DNA of 64,000 nucleotides from Palsa-504 sp963739135 (GCA_963739135.1 CAVTZG010000025.1:1-64000), one strand, 5' to 3'. Positions 24,179 through 33,258 are shown, numbered from the stretch's first letter. Numbers and translations are program-made. The notes: generated from the sequence alone by a model not told the origin.

Positions 24179-25474
24179 GTGATCGAGTGGGTGACCGCGG
24201 CCTACGCGCTGGCCATGGCCACCGGGCTGCTGACCGGCGGGCGGCTCGGGGACATCTTCGGCCGCCGGCGGGTGCTGCTGGCCGGGATGGCCGGGTTCGT
24301 GGCGGCCTCGGCCGCGTGCGCGGCGGCGGGCACCGCGGGCGAGCTCATCGCGGCCCGGGCGGCGCAGGGGGCGCTGGGCGCGATCATGCTGCCGCAGGTG
24401 TTCGGGCTGATCTCGGACCTGTTCGAGCCGCACGAGATGGGCCGGGCGTTCGGCGTCTACGGGCCGGTGATGGGCCTGTCGGCCATGCTCGGGCCGATCG
24501 CGGCGGGCGGGCTGATCGCCGCTGACGTGTTCGGCGCCGGCTGGCGGATGATCTTCCTGGTCAACGTGCCGGTCGGGCTGGCCGCGCTGGTGCTGGGCGC
24601 CCGGTTCCTGCCCGCTGGCTCGCCAGCCGCGGGGGCCCGGCCCGGCGGGCTGGACCTGCCCGGTGCGGCGCTGGCCGGGGTGGCCATGTTCGGCCTGGTC
24701 TTCCCGCTGGCGCAGGGACGCGAGCTGGGCTGGCCGGGCTGGCTGTTCGGCATGCTGGCCGCTTCGGTGCTGCTGCTGGCCGCCTTCGCCGTCTACCAGG
24801 TCCGGCGTCAGCGCGCGGGCCGGACCCCGCTGGTCGAGCCGTCCATCTTCCGGCACCGGCCGTACCGGGCGGGCCTGGTGTTCTCGATCGCGTTCGTCGC
24901 CGCGCTGGGCGGCATCGCGATGATCTTCAACGTATTCCTGCAGAACGGGCTGGGCTTCACGCCCTGGCATTCGGCCCTGACCACCGCGCCGTGGGCCGCG
25001 GGCGCGTTCGCCGGCTCGGCGGTGGGCGGCATCGCGATGGGCAAGCTCGGCCGCCGGATCCTGCACGCCGGCCTGATCGTCGAGGCAGCCGGGCTGCTGG
25101 CCGTCTACGCGGTGCTGCGGGCCGCGAGCGGTGACCCCTCGACCGCGGACCTGCTGGCCCCGATGATCGTGGGCGGGATCGGGATGGGCATGGTGTTCGT
25201 GCCGCTGTTCGACATCGTGATGGCGGGCGTCCGGCCGCAGGAGATGGGCTCGGCCTCCGGCGTCCTGCAGACGGTGAACTCGCTCGGCATGTCGCTGGGC
25301 ATTGCCGGGATCGGCGCGATCTTCTTCGCGCTGACCTCCGGGGCCGGCGCGCACATGCCGGTGTACTCCGGGGCCGCGCAGTGGACGGTCCTGGCTACGG
25401 TAGGCCTGCTGGCCTGCTCGTTCGCGCTGGCGTTCGGGCTGCCGCGGCGGGCCCGGGAGATGGGGAGCAAGTGA
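24179..25474 (+). CDS. MFS drug-efflux transporter (DHA2-type), 5' end lost
   Basis: Homologous reading begins at 24125 (ITQVAAPTIRHGLGGSYAVIEWV), the end of helix 1 and the first loop. The initiator Met and most of helix 1 are absent. The remainder is well preserved: GRLGDIFGRRRVLL (motif A), RAAQGALGAIMLPQ, GPIAAGGLI (antiporter motif C region), and ~12 further hydrophobic segments to residue 430. A 14-helix exporter is expected, with specificity unknown. The nearest in-frame start is GTG 24179. Together with the truncated tetR this is a deletion across a divergent promoter, so expression and function are doubtful. Confidence 0.75.
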   Translation: MIEWVTAAYALAMATGLLTGGRLGDIFGRRRVLLAGMAGFVAASAACAAAGTAGELIAARAAQGALGAIMLPQVFGLISDLFEPHEMGRAFGVYGPVMGLSAMLGPIAAGGLIAADVFGAGWRMIFLVNVPVGLAALVLGARFLPAGSPAAGARPGGLDLPGAALAGVAMFGLVFPLAQGRELGWPGWLFGMLAASVLLLAAFAVYQVRRQRAGRTPLVEPSIFRHRPYRAGLVFSIAFVAALGGIAMIFNVFLQNGLGFTPWHSALTTAPWAAGAFAGSAVGGIAMGKLGRRILHAGLIVEAAGLLAVYAVLRAASGDPSTADLLAPMIVGGIGMGMVFVPLFDIVMAGVRPQEMGSASGVLQTVNSLGMSLGIAGIGAIFFALTSGAGAHMPVYSGAAQWTVLATVGLLACSFALAFGLPRRAREMGSK

Positions 25475-25578
25475 TGAGCGAGATCTACGCGCAGGCGCTG
25501 CAGGCCGGGCCCGCGGCAGACGAGGCGGCCGCGCTGCTGTGCTACCTCGGCCGGCGCCCTGACTGGGCGGCGGGCTGA
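25474..25578 (+). CDS. 34-residue ORF coupled to the MFS gene
   Basis: The ATG overlaps the MFS stop (TGATG). The product SEIYAQALQAGPAADEAAALLCYLGRRPDWAAG is compact and mostly helical. It may be a genuine short gene or the N-terminal stub of a deleted one. Nothing similar is known to me. A strong hairpin follows at 25633. Confidence 0.35.
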   Translation: MSEIYAQALQAGPAADEAAALLCYLGRRPDWAAG

Positions 25579-25632
25579 CTCGGCGCGGGCTGACTGGGCG
25601 GCGGGCTGAGCCCGAGTAGCCGGCGTTTGCGG

Positions 25633-25665
25633 CCAGCCCCCGGCGCTGTTGGCGCTGGGGGCTGG
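25633..25665 (+). terminator. Strong hairpin terminator
   Basis: CCAGCCCCCGGCGC and GCGCTGGGGGCTGG pair across a five-base loop, 14 bp with one mismatch. It lies after the MFS/short-ORF unit and before the kinase unit, on the same strand. No T-tract. Confidence 0.75.
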
Positions 25666-25697
25666 TCCGTGCCGCGGCTACGATCGGGGATGTGAAG

Positions 25698-25814
25698 GTG
25701 AACTGTACGGAATGCGGGTGCGTGGTGGATCGTGGCGTCCGGGTGGTCCCGTGCGGGAAGCCCGATTGCTGCTGCCTGCACCTGCCGGTCCGGCCGGCGG
25801 AAGCGTCCGGCTGA
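25698..25814 (+). CDS. Cys-rich mini-protein coupled to a Ser/Thr kinase
   Basis: 38 residues, start GTG 25698 with GGGGA seven bases upstream (GTG 25692 is also possible). Seven cysteines in ~22 residues: NCTECGCVVDRGVRVVPCG and then DCCCLH, a CxxCxC followed by C-x4-CCC-x-H spacing that could bind zinc or another metal. The stop lies five bases before the probable kinase start, so the two are translationally coupled. Too short for a family match. The spacing and composition differ from the GC-driven random ORFs around it. Confidence 0.5.
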   Translation: MNCTECGCVVDRGVRVVPCGKPDCCCLHLPVRPAEASG

Positions 25815-25819
25815 CCGAG

Positions 25820-28033
25820 GTGGCCGAGGTGGGGGAAGAACTGCAGCCCGGCGATCCGGAGCGGATCGGGGAGTACCGGGTCATCGACGTCCTGGGAGGC
25901 GGCGGCATGGGGCGGGTGTACCTGTGCCTGTCCCCGGGCGGCCGACGGGTGGCGGTCAAGGTCATCCGGGCCGACCTGGCCGCCGATCCGGAGTTCCGGA
26001 AGCGGTTCAAGATCGAGGTCGAGACGGCGGGCAAGGTCAACGGCGCGTGCACGGCGTCCCTGCTCGGCTCGAAGCTGGACGGCCCGACGCTGTGGCTGGC
26101 CACCTCCTACGCCGGGCCGTCGCTGGCGCAGGTGGTGACCAGGTACGGGCCGCTGCCGGCCCGCACCGTGCTGGCGCTGGGCGCCGGGCTGGCCGAAGGC
26201 CTGGCCGCGATCCACGCCGAGGGCGTGGTGCACCGTGACCTCAAGCCGTCCAACGTGCTGCTGGCCGAGGACGGGCCCCGGGTCATCGACTTCGGGATCT
26301 CCCGGGCCGTCTCCGAGGCCACGGTGCTGACCGAGACCGGCACGGTGTTCGGCTCGCCCGGGTACATGTCTCCCGAGCAGGCCGACGGCCTGCGGGTCGA
26401 CGCGCGCAGCGACGTGTTCAGCCTGGGCGGGGTGCTGACCTACGCGGCCGCGGGACACGGGCCGTTCGGCAGCGGGGAGCCGCCTGCCCTGCTGTACCGG
26501 GTCGTGCACCACCCGCCGGACCTGCATGACGTGCCGGCCGAGATACGGGGGCTGGTCGGGCGCTGCCTGGCCAAGGCGCCCGCCGACCGGCCCGGCCTGG
26601 CCGAGATCCTGGCCGATCTGGGCGACACTCACCTGAGTTCGGGCTGGCTGCCCGCCCGCATCACCGCCGGATTCGCCCGGGAGGGTTCAGCACCCGCCCG
26701 GGTCAGCGTCGGCGCTCCGGCCCCGGCGGCGGCCGCCGGGCGGGGCGCGGACCCCGGCGCCGATACGATCGTCCGTCCCATCGCCAGCGCCGCCTGGGCG
26801 CCGCCGGAAGCGGTACCCGGCGCCGTGCCGGATGCGGCGCCCGGCGCGGCGCCTTACGCCGCGCCTGACATGGCTCCGGGCGGACCGGACCACGAGCGGG
26901 TCTGGGCCGGGGCGAGCCGGCACCCGAACGGCACGGGCTTGACGGTCCCCTACACACCAGATCCGGCTCCGGGCCGCGGCCTGTCCGGGCCGTCCGGGCC
27001 GGCCGCCTGGGATCGCATCCGCCGCCTGCGGGGCCGCCGGCCGCTGATCGCGGCGGGCGCCGGCGCGGTGCTGATCGTCCTGCTCACCACGGCCTTGATC
27101 GTCCTGCTGGCCGGCCCCGCGCCGTTCCACCCGCGGCTGCGCAGCGTGCTGACCGGCCCGCCCAGCCAGGGCTTGACCACCGTGGCGTTCAGCCCGGACA
27201 GCAGCATGCTGGCCGCCGCGGGCAACGACGGATCCGGCTACGTGTGGACCGCAGCCGGCGGCCGGCTCACCGCCACGCTGCCCGACCCGGCCAGCGGCGG
27301 CGTGGCCGACATCGCGTTCAGCCCGGCGGGCGACCTGCTGGCCACCGCGGACAGCAACGGGCACGCCTACCTGTGGAGCACGGCCACCGGGCAGCTCACC
27401 ACCACCTTCACCGGCGCCGGCAGCGGCGGGCTGGCCGGGCTGGCGTTCAGCCCGCACGGCGACCTGCTGGCCGCGGCCGGCCATAACGGCCAGGCCGACG
27501 TGTGGACGGTGGCCGGCGGCTCCCTGGCCCACCGCTTCCGCGAACCCGCCGCCGGCAGCCTGACCAGCGTCGCGTTCAGCCCGGACGGCACCCTGCTGGC
27601 CGCCGCTGACAGCAACGGGCGCACCTACCTGTGGACCGTGGCCACCGGGAAGCTCACCACCCTGCCGGACCCGGGCGGCGGCGGCGTGGCCGCCGTCGCG
27701 TTCAGCCCAGACGGCGGCCGGCTGGCCGCCGCGGACAGCAACGGGCGCACCTATCTGTGGACCGTGGCCAGCGGGAAGCTGGCCGCCACCCTGGCGGACC
27801 CGCACGGCACGAACGTCCTGGATGTCGCGTTCAGCCCGGACGGCACCCTGCTAGCGTCGGCCGACGGCAACGGGCACAGCTACGTGTGGACCGTGGCCAC
27901 CGGGAAGCTCACCGCCACGCTGTCCGATCCGGGCAGCGGCGGCGTGACCGGCGTCGCGTTCAGCCCGGACGGCAGCCTGATGGCGACCGCCGACGGCAAC
28001 GGGAGCACCTACGTGTGGACCACGAGGTCCTAG
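25820..28033 (+). CDS. Membrane Ser/Thr protein kinase with WD40-type propeller
   Basis: 737 residues from GTG 25820. The kinase domain covers residues ~17-270: GGGGMGRVYL (P-loop), VAVKVIR (Lys), VVHRDLKPSNVLL (catalytic loop), VIDFGISRA (DFG), GSPGYMSPEQADG (activation segment). A Pro/Ala-rich linker follows, then one helix (AAGAGAVLIVLLTTALIVLLAG). After it come seven WD40-like repeats of ~40 residues, each with VAFSPDG..LA.AD.NG..Y.W, forming an extracytoplasmic propeller. It is probably a receptor-like kinase that senses something outside the cell. The alternative TTG at 25649 lies inside the terminator and is rejected. Confidence 0.9.
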   Translation: MAEVGEELQPGDPERIGEYRVIDVLGGGGMGRVYLCLSPGGRRVAVKVIRADLAADPEFRKRFKIEVETAGKVNGACTASLLGSKLDGPTLWLATSYAGPSLAQVVTRYGPLPARTVLALGAGLAEGLAAIHAEGVVHRDLKPSNVLLAEDGPRVIDFGISRAVSEATVLTETGTVFGSPGYMSPEQADGLRVDARSDVFSLGGVLTYAAAGHGPFGSGEPPALLYRVVHHPPDLHDVPAEIRGLVGRCLAKAPADRPGLAEILADLGDTHLSSGWLPARITAGFAREGSAPARVSVGAPAPAAAAGRGADPGADTIVRPIASAAWAPPEAVPGAVPDAAPGAAPYAAPDMAPGGPDHERVWAGASRHPNGTGLTVPYTPDPAPGRGLSGPSGPAAWDRIRRLRGRRPLIAAGAGAVLIVLLTTALIVLLAGPAPFHPRLRSVLTGPPSQGLTTVAFSPDSSMLAAAGNDGSGYVWTAAGGRLTATLPDPASGGVADIAFSPAGDLLATADSNGHAYLWSTATGQLTTTFTGAGSGGLAGLAFSPHGDLLAAAGHNGQADVWTVAGGSLAHRFREPAAGSLTSVAFSPDGTLLAAADSNGRTYLWTVATGKLTTLPDPGGGGVAAVAFSPDGGRLAAADSNGRTYLWTVASGKLAATLADPHGTNVLDVAFSPDGTLLASADGNGHSYVWTVATGKLTATLSDPGSGGVTGVAFSPDGSLMATADGNGSTYVWTTRS

Positions 28034-28093
28034 TTACGGGCCGGTGAAACCACAGCCCGTTCGGCATAAGAACTTGAACAGGGGTGGCGGGTA

Positions 28094-30265
28094 CTACACG
28101 GTCTGCCAGTAGACCGTGTAGTACTCGTGTACGGCCCGGCTGACCGGGATCAGGCGGACGGGCTGGCGGCCGGAGACGGCATCGAAGGCCAGGGGCTGGC
28201 CGGCGGCTCGCTGTAGTGACGTGAGCTGGAGTTGCGGCGTCAGCGGGCCGGGGTCGGCGGGGTAGACGCCGCTCAGCACGACCGGGCCGTAGGTCACCGC
28301 CTGCACGGCCGGATGGTCGGGCGTGGGCTCGAAGGCCAGCTGCATGGGCAAGGTGACCTCCAGCCGGTCGCCGGGCCGCCATCCCCGGCGCAGCGCGATC
28401 CACCCGCCCGCGGCCGCCGTCGGCAGGCCAGTGACTGTCCGGCCGTTGAGGATGACCAGCGGCGGCCCGGAAACCCAGGCCGGGACGCGCACCCGCAGCG
28501 TCATCGTGACCGCGCCGGAGACCACGGACAGCCGGATCACCGGCTCGTCGGGGAAGGCGGTTTCCTGGCGCAGCACCAGCCCGTGCGAGGTCACCTGCGA
28601 CGGGATGAACAGGTTGACGTACAGGCCGTCCGCGTCGCGGGTGTAGATGGTGTCGGCGAACTTGGCTTCCGTTTCCACGCCGGTGGCGGTGTCGCAGGTG
28701 AAGGTGTCGTAGTCGGTGGCGTAGATGTCCGGGTTGCCGTCCGGGAAGTAGTTCAGCGGCTGGCGCTTGAACGCGCCGGACGACAGGCCGGTGTAGTAGC
28801 AGTTGAAGCCGTGCGGCGAGGTGGGATCCTGCTCCCCCAGCATCTGGTTGAGCAGGGTCCGCTCGTAGTAGTCGATCAGGTCCGTGCGGGTCAGGTTGTG
28901 GAACTGCAGCAGCCGGGTCAGCTTGAGCAGGTTGTAGCTGACGCAGTTCTCGCAGGTGAAGTTGGACAGCTGGGCGGCGACCACGTCGGGCTGCTGGAAG
29001 TGCTCGTAGTTGCCCGCACCGCCGATGACGTAGACGTGATGGCCGGTCACGATGTCCCAGAAGTTCTGGGCGATGTCCCGGTACGTGCTGCTGCCGGTCT
29101 CCTCCCACATCCGCAGGCAGGCGACGATCTTGGGCGCCGTCACGTTGGCCTGCAGCCCGGCCAGCGCGTCCACCCCGCCGGCCAGCGGGTCGAACACCTG
29201 CGCGTGGTAGAACCGCTGGGCGGTAGCCAGGTAGCGTTCGGCGCCGGTGATCGTGTACAGGTTGGCCAGCGCCTCGGGCAGCCCGCCGTACTCGAAGGTC
29301 AGCACCTGCTGCATCTGCGCGTAGGACAGCCGGCCGGTGCGCCAGTCCACCCAGTCGCCGAGCTTCATCGCCACGTCGAGGGCCAGGTCGTCGCCGGCCA
29401 GCTGGTACTGGTCGATCAGCCCGGCCAGGTACTTGTGGATCATGTAATACGGCGACCAGACGTTCTTGCCCGCTTCGATCCAGGTGAAGTAGATCTCGGG
29501 GAACGCGGACAGGTAGCCGGCGTGGAAACCGGCCTGGCGCGCGCGAGCCTGCAGGGCGGCGAGCTGGCTGACCAGGTACCGGCTGCGGGCCAGGGCCTCG
29601 TCCTGGCCCGTATTCGCGTACGTGATCGCGAGGGCCGACATCAAGTGCCCGGTCATGTGCCCGCGTACTTCGGAGTCGGGCCTCTCCCAGCCGCCGCAGG
29701 GCTGGGCCGTGGTGGGCACGCCGTAGTTGATCCGGAACGGACGCAGCATCCGGTCCAGGTCGAGGAACAGCAGGTAAGCGGCGTTCCGGGCCTGGTTGGC
29801 GCGGAACGGGCTGTCCAGCAGTTCCACGGCGGCCAGCGGCAGGGCCGCCGTGCGGCCGGCGGTTCCGTCGGGCGCGTAGCCGCCAGGCTGCGGGGACGTG
29901 TCGTGCAGGCCGGCCAGGCTGGTGCCGGGCGGGGCCGCGGGGGGGCTGGAGCCGGACTTAAGGAGCAGGGCCTGTTCGGCGACCAGGGCGCCGGCACCGA
30001 ACAGGGCCAGCGCCTCACGCCGGCTCAATCTGCCCAGGCCCGCGCGGCCGGCCGGGCTTTGGGGGGCTGGCTGGCCTTGGGGGGCTGGCTGGCTTTGGGG
30101 GGCTGGCTGGCTTTGGGGGGCTGGCTGGCTTTGGGGGGCTGGCTGGCTTTGGGGGGCTGGCTCGCCTTGAGAGGCTGGCTGGTCTTGCGGGGCTGGCTGG
30201 TCTTGGGGGTCGGTCGAGCCGGTTGGGCCCGCAGAGCCTGCCGGGTCGTCGCCCGTATTGTTCAC
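28094..30265 (-). CDS. GH127-family glycosidase with Tat-type signal
   Basis: 723 residues from GTG 30265. An unusual ~65-residue N-terminal extension is built from QPAPQS repeats, followed by a Tat-type motif SRREALALFGAGALVAEQALLL. The catalytic part has GYLSAFPEIYFTWIEAGKNVWSPYYMIHKYLAGLID, then GGAGNYEHFQQ and SNFTCENCVSYNLLKLTRLL. The paired cysteines and nearby acid are the Zn/Cys site of beta-L-arabinofuranosidases (GH127). Hydrolyses L-arabinofuranosyl linkages of plant polymers. No sugar-binding regulator or transporter is nearby. The repeat before the Tat motif is odd; if GTG 30265 is right the export signal is not N-terminal. Confidence 0.85.
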   Translation of the reverse strand: MNNTGDDPAGSAGPTGSTDPQDQPAPQDQPASQGEPAPQSQPAPQSQPAPQSQPAPQSQPAPQGQPAPQSPAGRAGLGRLSRREALALFGAGALVAEQALLLKSGSSPPAAPPGTSLAGLHDTSPQPGGYAPDGTAGRTAALPLAAVELLDSPFRANQARNAAYLLFLDLDRMLRPFRINYGVPTTAQPCGGWERPDSEVRGHMTGHLMSALAITYANTGQDEALARSRYLVSQLAALQARARQAGFHAGYLSAFPEIYFTWIEAGKNVWSPYYMIHKYLAGLIDQYQLAGDDLALDVAMKLGDWVDWRTGRLSYAQMQQVLTFEYGGLPEALANLYTITGAERYLATAQRFYHAQVFDPLAGGVDALAGLQANVTAPKIVACLRMWEETGSSTYRDIAQNFWDIVTGHHVYVIGGAGNYEHFQQPDVVAAQLSNFTCENCVSYNLLKLTRLLQFHNLTRTDLIDYYERTLLNQMLGEQDPTSPHGFNCYYTGLSSGAFKRQPLNYFPDGNPDIYATDYDTFTCDTATGVETEAKFADTIYTRDADGLYVNLFIPSQVTSHGLVLRQETAFPDEPVIRLSVVSGAVTMTLRVRVPAWVSGPPLVILNGRTVTGLPTAAAGGWIALRRGWRPGDRLEVTLPMQLAFEPTPDHPAVQAVTYGPVVLSGVYPADPGPLTPQLQLTSLQRAAGQPLAFDAVSGRQPVRLIPVSRAVHEYYTVYWQTV
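30058..30210. repeat. 18-bp coding minisatellite in GH127 gene
   Basis: About eight and a half copies of an 18-bp unit (GGCTTTGGGGGGCTGGCT type) encode QPAPQS/G/D hexapeptides before the Tat motif. Three central copies are identical. Length changes would stay in frame. Confidence 0.9.
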
Positions 30266-30546
30266 GTCGGAGATCCTTTGCCCGGTCACCGCCCCGGGAA
30301 AGATCGTACCCAGCGACCTCGCATCACGTAACGACTTGCGAGCCGCGCCCCTGCTGGAGCATGCCAGCCTGAATCGCGCCAGCCGGGCCGAACGGCCCTG
30401 CCCGGGCGGGCCGCTCGGCCCAGCCGCGCAGGCCATCCGGACCGGCCCGCCGGGGACCTTAGCCGGTACAGCCGCCGCCGCTGACCTGCCTAAGGTCAGG
30501 CATCCATATCGTCCTCGCCCGGCTCGCCGGGCATATCCGAGAGGCA

Positions 30547-31296
30547 GTGTCAGGCCCGGTGAGCACCAAGCCGCCCGCAGATCCGGCCAGAGAGCCGGTC
30601 AGCGTGTTCATCCTGGACGACCACGAGATCGTCCGCCGGGGCGTCCGCGGCCTCCTGGAGGCCGAGCCGGACATCCGGGTGACCGGCGAGGCAGGCACCG
30701 CAGCCGCCGCGCTGGCCCAGATTCCCGCGCTGCGCCCGGACGTGGCCGTCCTCGACGTCCGGCTGCCCGACGGCGACGGGATGTCAGTCTGCCGGGAAAT
30801 CCGGTCGCGATGGCCCGAGGTGGCCTGCCTGATGTTCACCGCGTTCAGCGACGACCAGGCGCTGCTGGACTCGATCCTGGCCGGAGCGGCCGGATACGTG
30901 CTCAAGCAGGTCCGCGGCTCCGACCTGGCCGGCGCTGTCCGCACCGCCGCCTCTGGCCAGCCGCTGCTGCACCCGCGCGCGGCGAGCCAGGTGATGGCCC
31001 GGCTGCTGGACGCATCCGGCAAGCCCGACCCGCTCGCCGGGCTGACCGGGCAAGAACGCGACGTCCTGATGCTGATCGGGGACGGCCTGACCAACCGGCA
31101 GATCGGCGAGCGGCTGTTCATCGCCGAGCAGACGGTGAAGAACTACGTCTCAACGCTGTTCCGCAAGCTCGGCCTGGAGCAGCGCACCGCCGCGGCCGCC
31201 TACGTCGCCCGCATCTGCAGCGGGCTGCAGGCCGAACCGGTCCAGAACGTGACAATAACCGGCCGGAACCCACCGGTGCGGACCTTGCTCCGCTGA
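30547..31296 (+). CDS. NarL/DevR-family response regulator
   Basis: 249 residues (GTG 30547; GTG 30559 is an alternative). Receiver domain: VFILDDHEIVRRGVRGLLEAEPDI, phospho-acceptor Asp in VAVLDVRLPDGDGM, CLMFTAFSDD, and Lys in AGYVLKQVRG. The C-terminal LuxR HTH is LTGQERDVLMLIGDGLTNRQIGERLFIAEQTVKNYVSTLFRKLGL. The fold matches DevR/DosR-type regulators. No histidine kinase is encoded nearby, so it is an orphan here. Its last ~147 bases are overlapped by the antisense tail of the next minus ORF. Confidence 0.9.
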   Translation: MSGPVSTKPPADPAREPVSVFILDDHEIVRRGVRGLLEAEPDIRVTGEAGTAAAALAQIPALRPDVAVLDVRLPDGDGMSVCREIRSRWPEVACLMFTAFSDDQALLDSILAGAAGYVLKQVRGSDLAGAVRTAASGQPLLHPRAASQVMARLLDASGKPDPLAGLTGQERDVLMLIGDGLTNRQIGERLFIAEQTVKNYVSTLFRKLGLEQRTAAAAYVARICSGLQAEPVQNVTITGRNPPVRTLLR

Positions 31297-31908
31297 CCTG
31301 CCTGGCTGCGCCCGTCGGCATCCCGGGCATCCGCAACCGGTCATGGTCGTAGTTACCCGCTTCCCCGTTGCAGCGGGCACGGCAGGCCCGCGGGCAGTAA
31401 CACCGCCTGCCAGGGACCGATCGCTTGATGCTTGGTGTCGTCCGGTGGCAGCTCGTAAAACCTCGTATCCCGCCGCTGGGGGGGAGGGGTATTTCCCGCG
31501 TGACACCCACAGGTAACCCTGGCCCGCCTGGAGCGGCCCCGGCGGGCCTAGCGGCTCGCCATCGCAGATTGCAGCCTGAGATCCTGCGCTGTCGATGTCG
31601 TGCCTGTCCGGGACACGAGACGCTACTGCCGCTGCGGCGGCTCGCCTAGCGGCGGCAGCGTGCCGGTGCCGCATGGCCCGGGCCTGGAAGTCTGCGGCGT
31701 GCCCGTTGCTCCCGGCCAGCTCATAGGCCGCGGCTGCCTGCTCATGCGCGTCGGCGGCATCAAGCAAAAGCGCGACAGCCTGGCGCATGGTCTGCGCAGC
31801 GTACCCGCGCGCGAGTTCGGCGCAGCTGTACAGCTCCGAAATCCGCTTCTCGAACTGGTCCAGGTAGCGCCGCGGGAACAGTGCGTCTCCTCTGGCGTCC
31901 ATATCCAC
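31150..31908 (-). CDS. Hypothetical protein, only N-terminal part convincing
   Basis: From the ATG at 31908 the first ~95 residues are helical and coherent: YLDQFEKRISELYSCAELARGYAAQTMRQAVALLLDAADAHEQAAAAYELAG, then ARAMRHRHAAAARRAAAAAV. After that the frame runs through Gly/Pro/Arg-rich, low-information sequence and 147 bases antisense to the response regulator. The gene probably ended near 31620 and suffered a frameshift or lost its stop. No family recognised. Confidence 0.4.
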   Translation of the reverse strand: MDMDARGDALFPRRYLDQFEKRISELYSCAELARGYAAQTMRQAVALLLDAADAHEQAAAAYELAGSNGHAADFQARAMRHRHAAAARRAAAAAVASRVPDRHDIDSAGSQAAICDGEPLGPPGPLQAGQGYLWVSRGKYPSPPAAGYEVLRAATGRHQASSDRSLAGGVTARGPAVPAATGKRVTTTMTGCGCPGCRRAQPGRSAEQGPHRWVPAGYCHVLDRFGLQPAADAGDVGGRGGALLQAELAEQR

Positions 31909-32520
31909 ATATATGCCAGTCCGCCCTATGGGGTGCTAGGGCCTGATTACCCTCACCTGCCCGGCCGAAGGTCCCGGCCGCGGTTCATGATTCCGAGCGG
32001 GACGCGCCGCAGAGAATCGGCAGGCTGCCACAACATCGAATTTCAGGCACGCTAATTTGTCCAATTATGGGCTATTGGGCTCTCCATTTAGCCGGAGTAG
32101 CACAGGTCAGCGCTGCGCCGAGAGCAACCGGCTGAGCCGGCACCCTGGAGCCGTGGCCAGCACTAATGTCGGCTACCTCCCGCGCGTAGCTCCGCTTAGA
32201 TGGAGACCCCGAATGGGCTAAATGCCGGTATTGACCGCGAGGGAGCAGGGCCCGCCGACGACCAGCACGCGCGATTGGGGTGATCTGCCGGGCTTGGCGG
32301 GCTGCATGCGCGGTAGGCGGGGACTTAGTTCTTACCGGCTGATTACGTGGTCGGGAAGAGTTGAGCCGGATCGGGCGGGGGGCCGTAGTTCTGAGTGTGG
32401 CCAGTGGCCGCGGCGGCCGTCAGGTCATGAGCCCTTAACGCTCCCGGGCTTCATGATCGCTCGTCTCCTCCTATCCGTGCCGACGCCGCGGACACTGGCC
32501 CTCAGCATGAGCGGCGACGG
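31909..32520. other. ~610-bp gap without a supported gene
   Basis: Contains a moderately AT-rich segment (32040-32100) and a few poor-quality frames (such as 32222-32524 plus) that lack RBS and coding character. I see no tRNA, riboswitch or repeat here. Confidence 0.45.
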
Positions 32521-33258
32521 CTAGCCCCGCGTGACCAGGGCGGTGACGGCGGCCAGGACGACGGTGAGGGCGGCGGCGCTGCCGTGCAGGACCAGGAGCC
32601 GACCTGAGAAGTGCGGGGCCGCGCGGCCCGGGTCCGGCTGGCGGGCGGCAGGCAGGTTGGCCGTGAACCAGGTCAGCCCCAGGCTCGCGGTGACCGCTAC
32701 CAGCCCGAACGCGATCCAGCCCAGCGCCTTGTTGTGGACCAGCGCGAAGCCCAGCCAGAACGCCAGCCCGATGATGCCGCAGGCCGGATGGGCGAACTCC
32801 AGCAGCGACCGCAGGCCGGGAAGCACCGGCGCCTGCCGGGCGGCGACCAGTGACGGCGGATCCCACCGAGCCCGGGCCGCGCGCCGCAACTCTCGCGGCG
32901 AGGCCGGGTCGCGCGAGGAAGGCTCCGCGGGGGATGCGGCCGGTGCCCGAGGCGCGCCCCGGCCGACCGGGGCGGCGATGACGGCGGGCGCGACCGGCAT
33001 GGGCGGCGCGAGGGTAGCGGGCGGGACGCCGGCGGGTGCGGGCGGGACGCCGGCGGGTGCGGGCGGGACGCCGGCGGGTGCGGGCGGGACGCCGGCGGGT
33101 GCGGGCGGGACGCCGGCGGGTGCGGGCGGGACGCCGGCGGGTGCGGGCGGGACGCCGGCGGGTGCGGGCGGGCGGGTGCGGGCCAGGTTGCTGGTCACCA
33201 GCAGGTAGAAACCGGCCCCCGCGGTGAGCGCCCATAGCACCAGCGCCACGATGGCCAT
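32521..33258 (-). CDS. Membrane protein with PAGVPPA repeats
   Basis: 245 residues; ATG 33258 has GGAGAGGAG at six-base spacing (ATG 33264 touches it). One N-terminal helix (AIVALVLWALTAGAGFYLLVTS) is followed by seven PAGVPPA heptapeptides and a basic linker. Three more helices follow (CGIIGLAFWLGFALV, WIAFGLVAVTASLGLTWF, SAAALTVVLAAVTALV). Unknown function. It is divergent from the subtilase remnant, whose lost 5' end starts right next to this promoter. Confidence 0.65.
   Translation of the reverse strand: MAIVALVLWALTAGAGFYLLVTSNLARTRPPAPAGVPPAPAGVPPAPAGVPPAPAGVPPAPAGVPPAPAGVPPAPAGVPPATLAPPMPVAPAVIAAPVGRGAPRAPAASPAEPSSRDPASPRELRRAARARWDPPSLVAARQAPVLPGLRSLLEFAHPACGIIGLAFWLGFALVHNKALGWIAFGLVAVTASLGLTWFTANLPAARQPDPGRAAPHFSGRLLVLHGSAAALTVVLAAVTALVTRG
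33017..33163. repeat. 21-bp coding minisatellite, seven perfect copies
   Basis: Seven identical 21-bp units (GCGGGCGGGACGCCGGCGGGT) encode the PAGVPPA heptapeptide in the minus-strand membrane protein. Perfect identity implies recent expansion. Confidence 0.95.

Noticed and set aside
23984..26632. An 882-codon minus-strand open frame across the MFS and kinase genes
   Set aside because: Fully antisense to two recognisable genes; repetitive Arg/Gly/Pro/Gln composition typical of GC-rich antisense frames.
32222..32524. 100-codon plus ORF
   Set aside because: No RBS, no domain, unbalanced composition; runs antisense into the membrane-protein stop.
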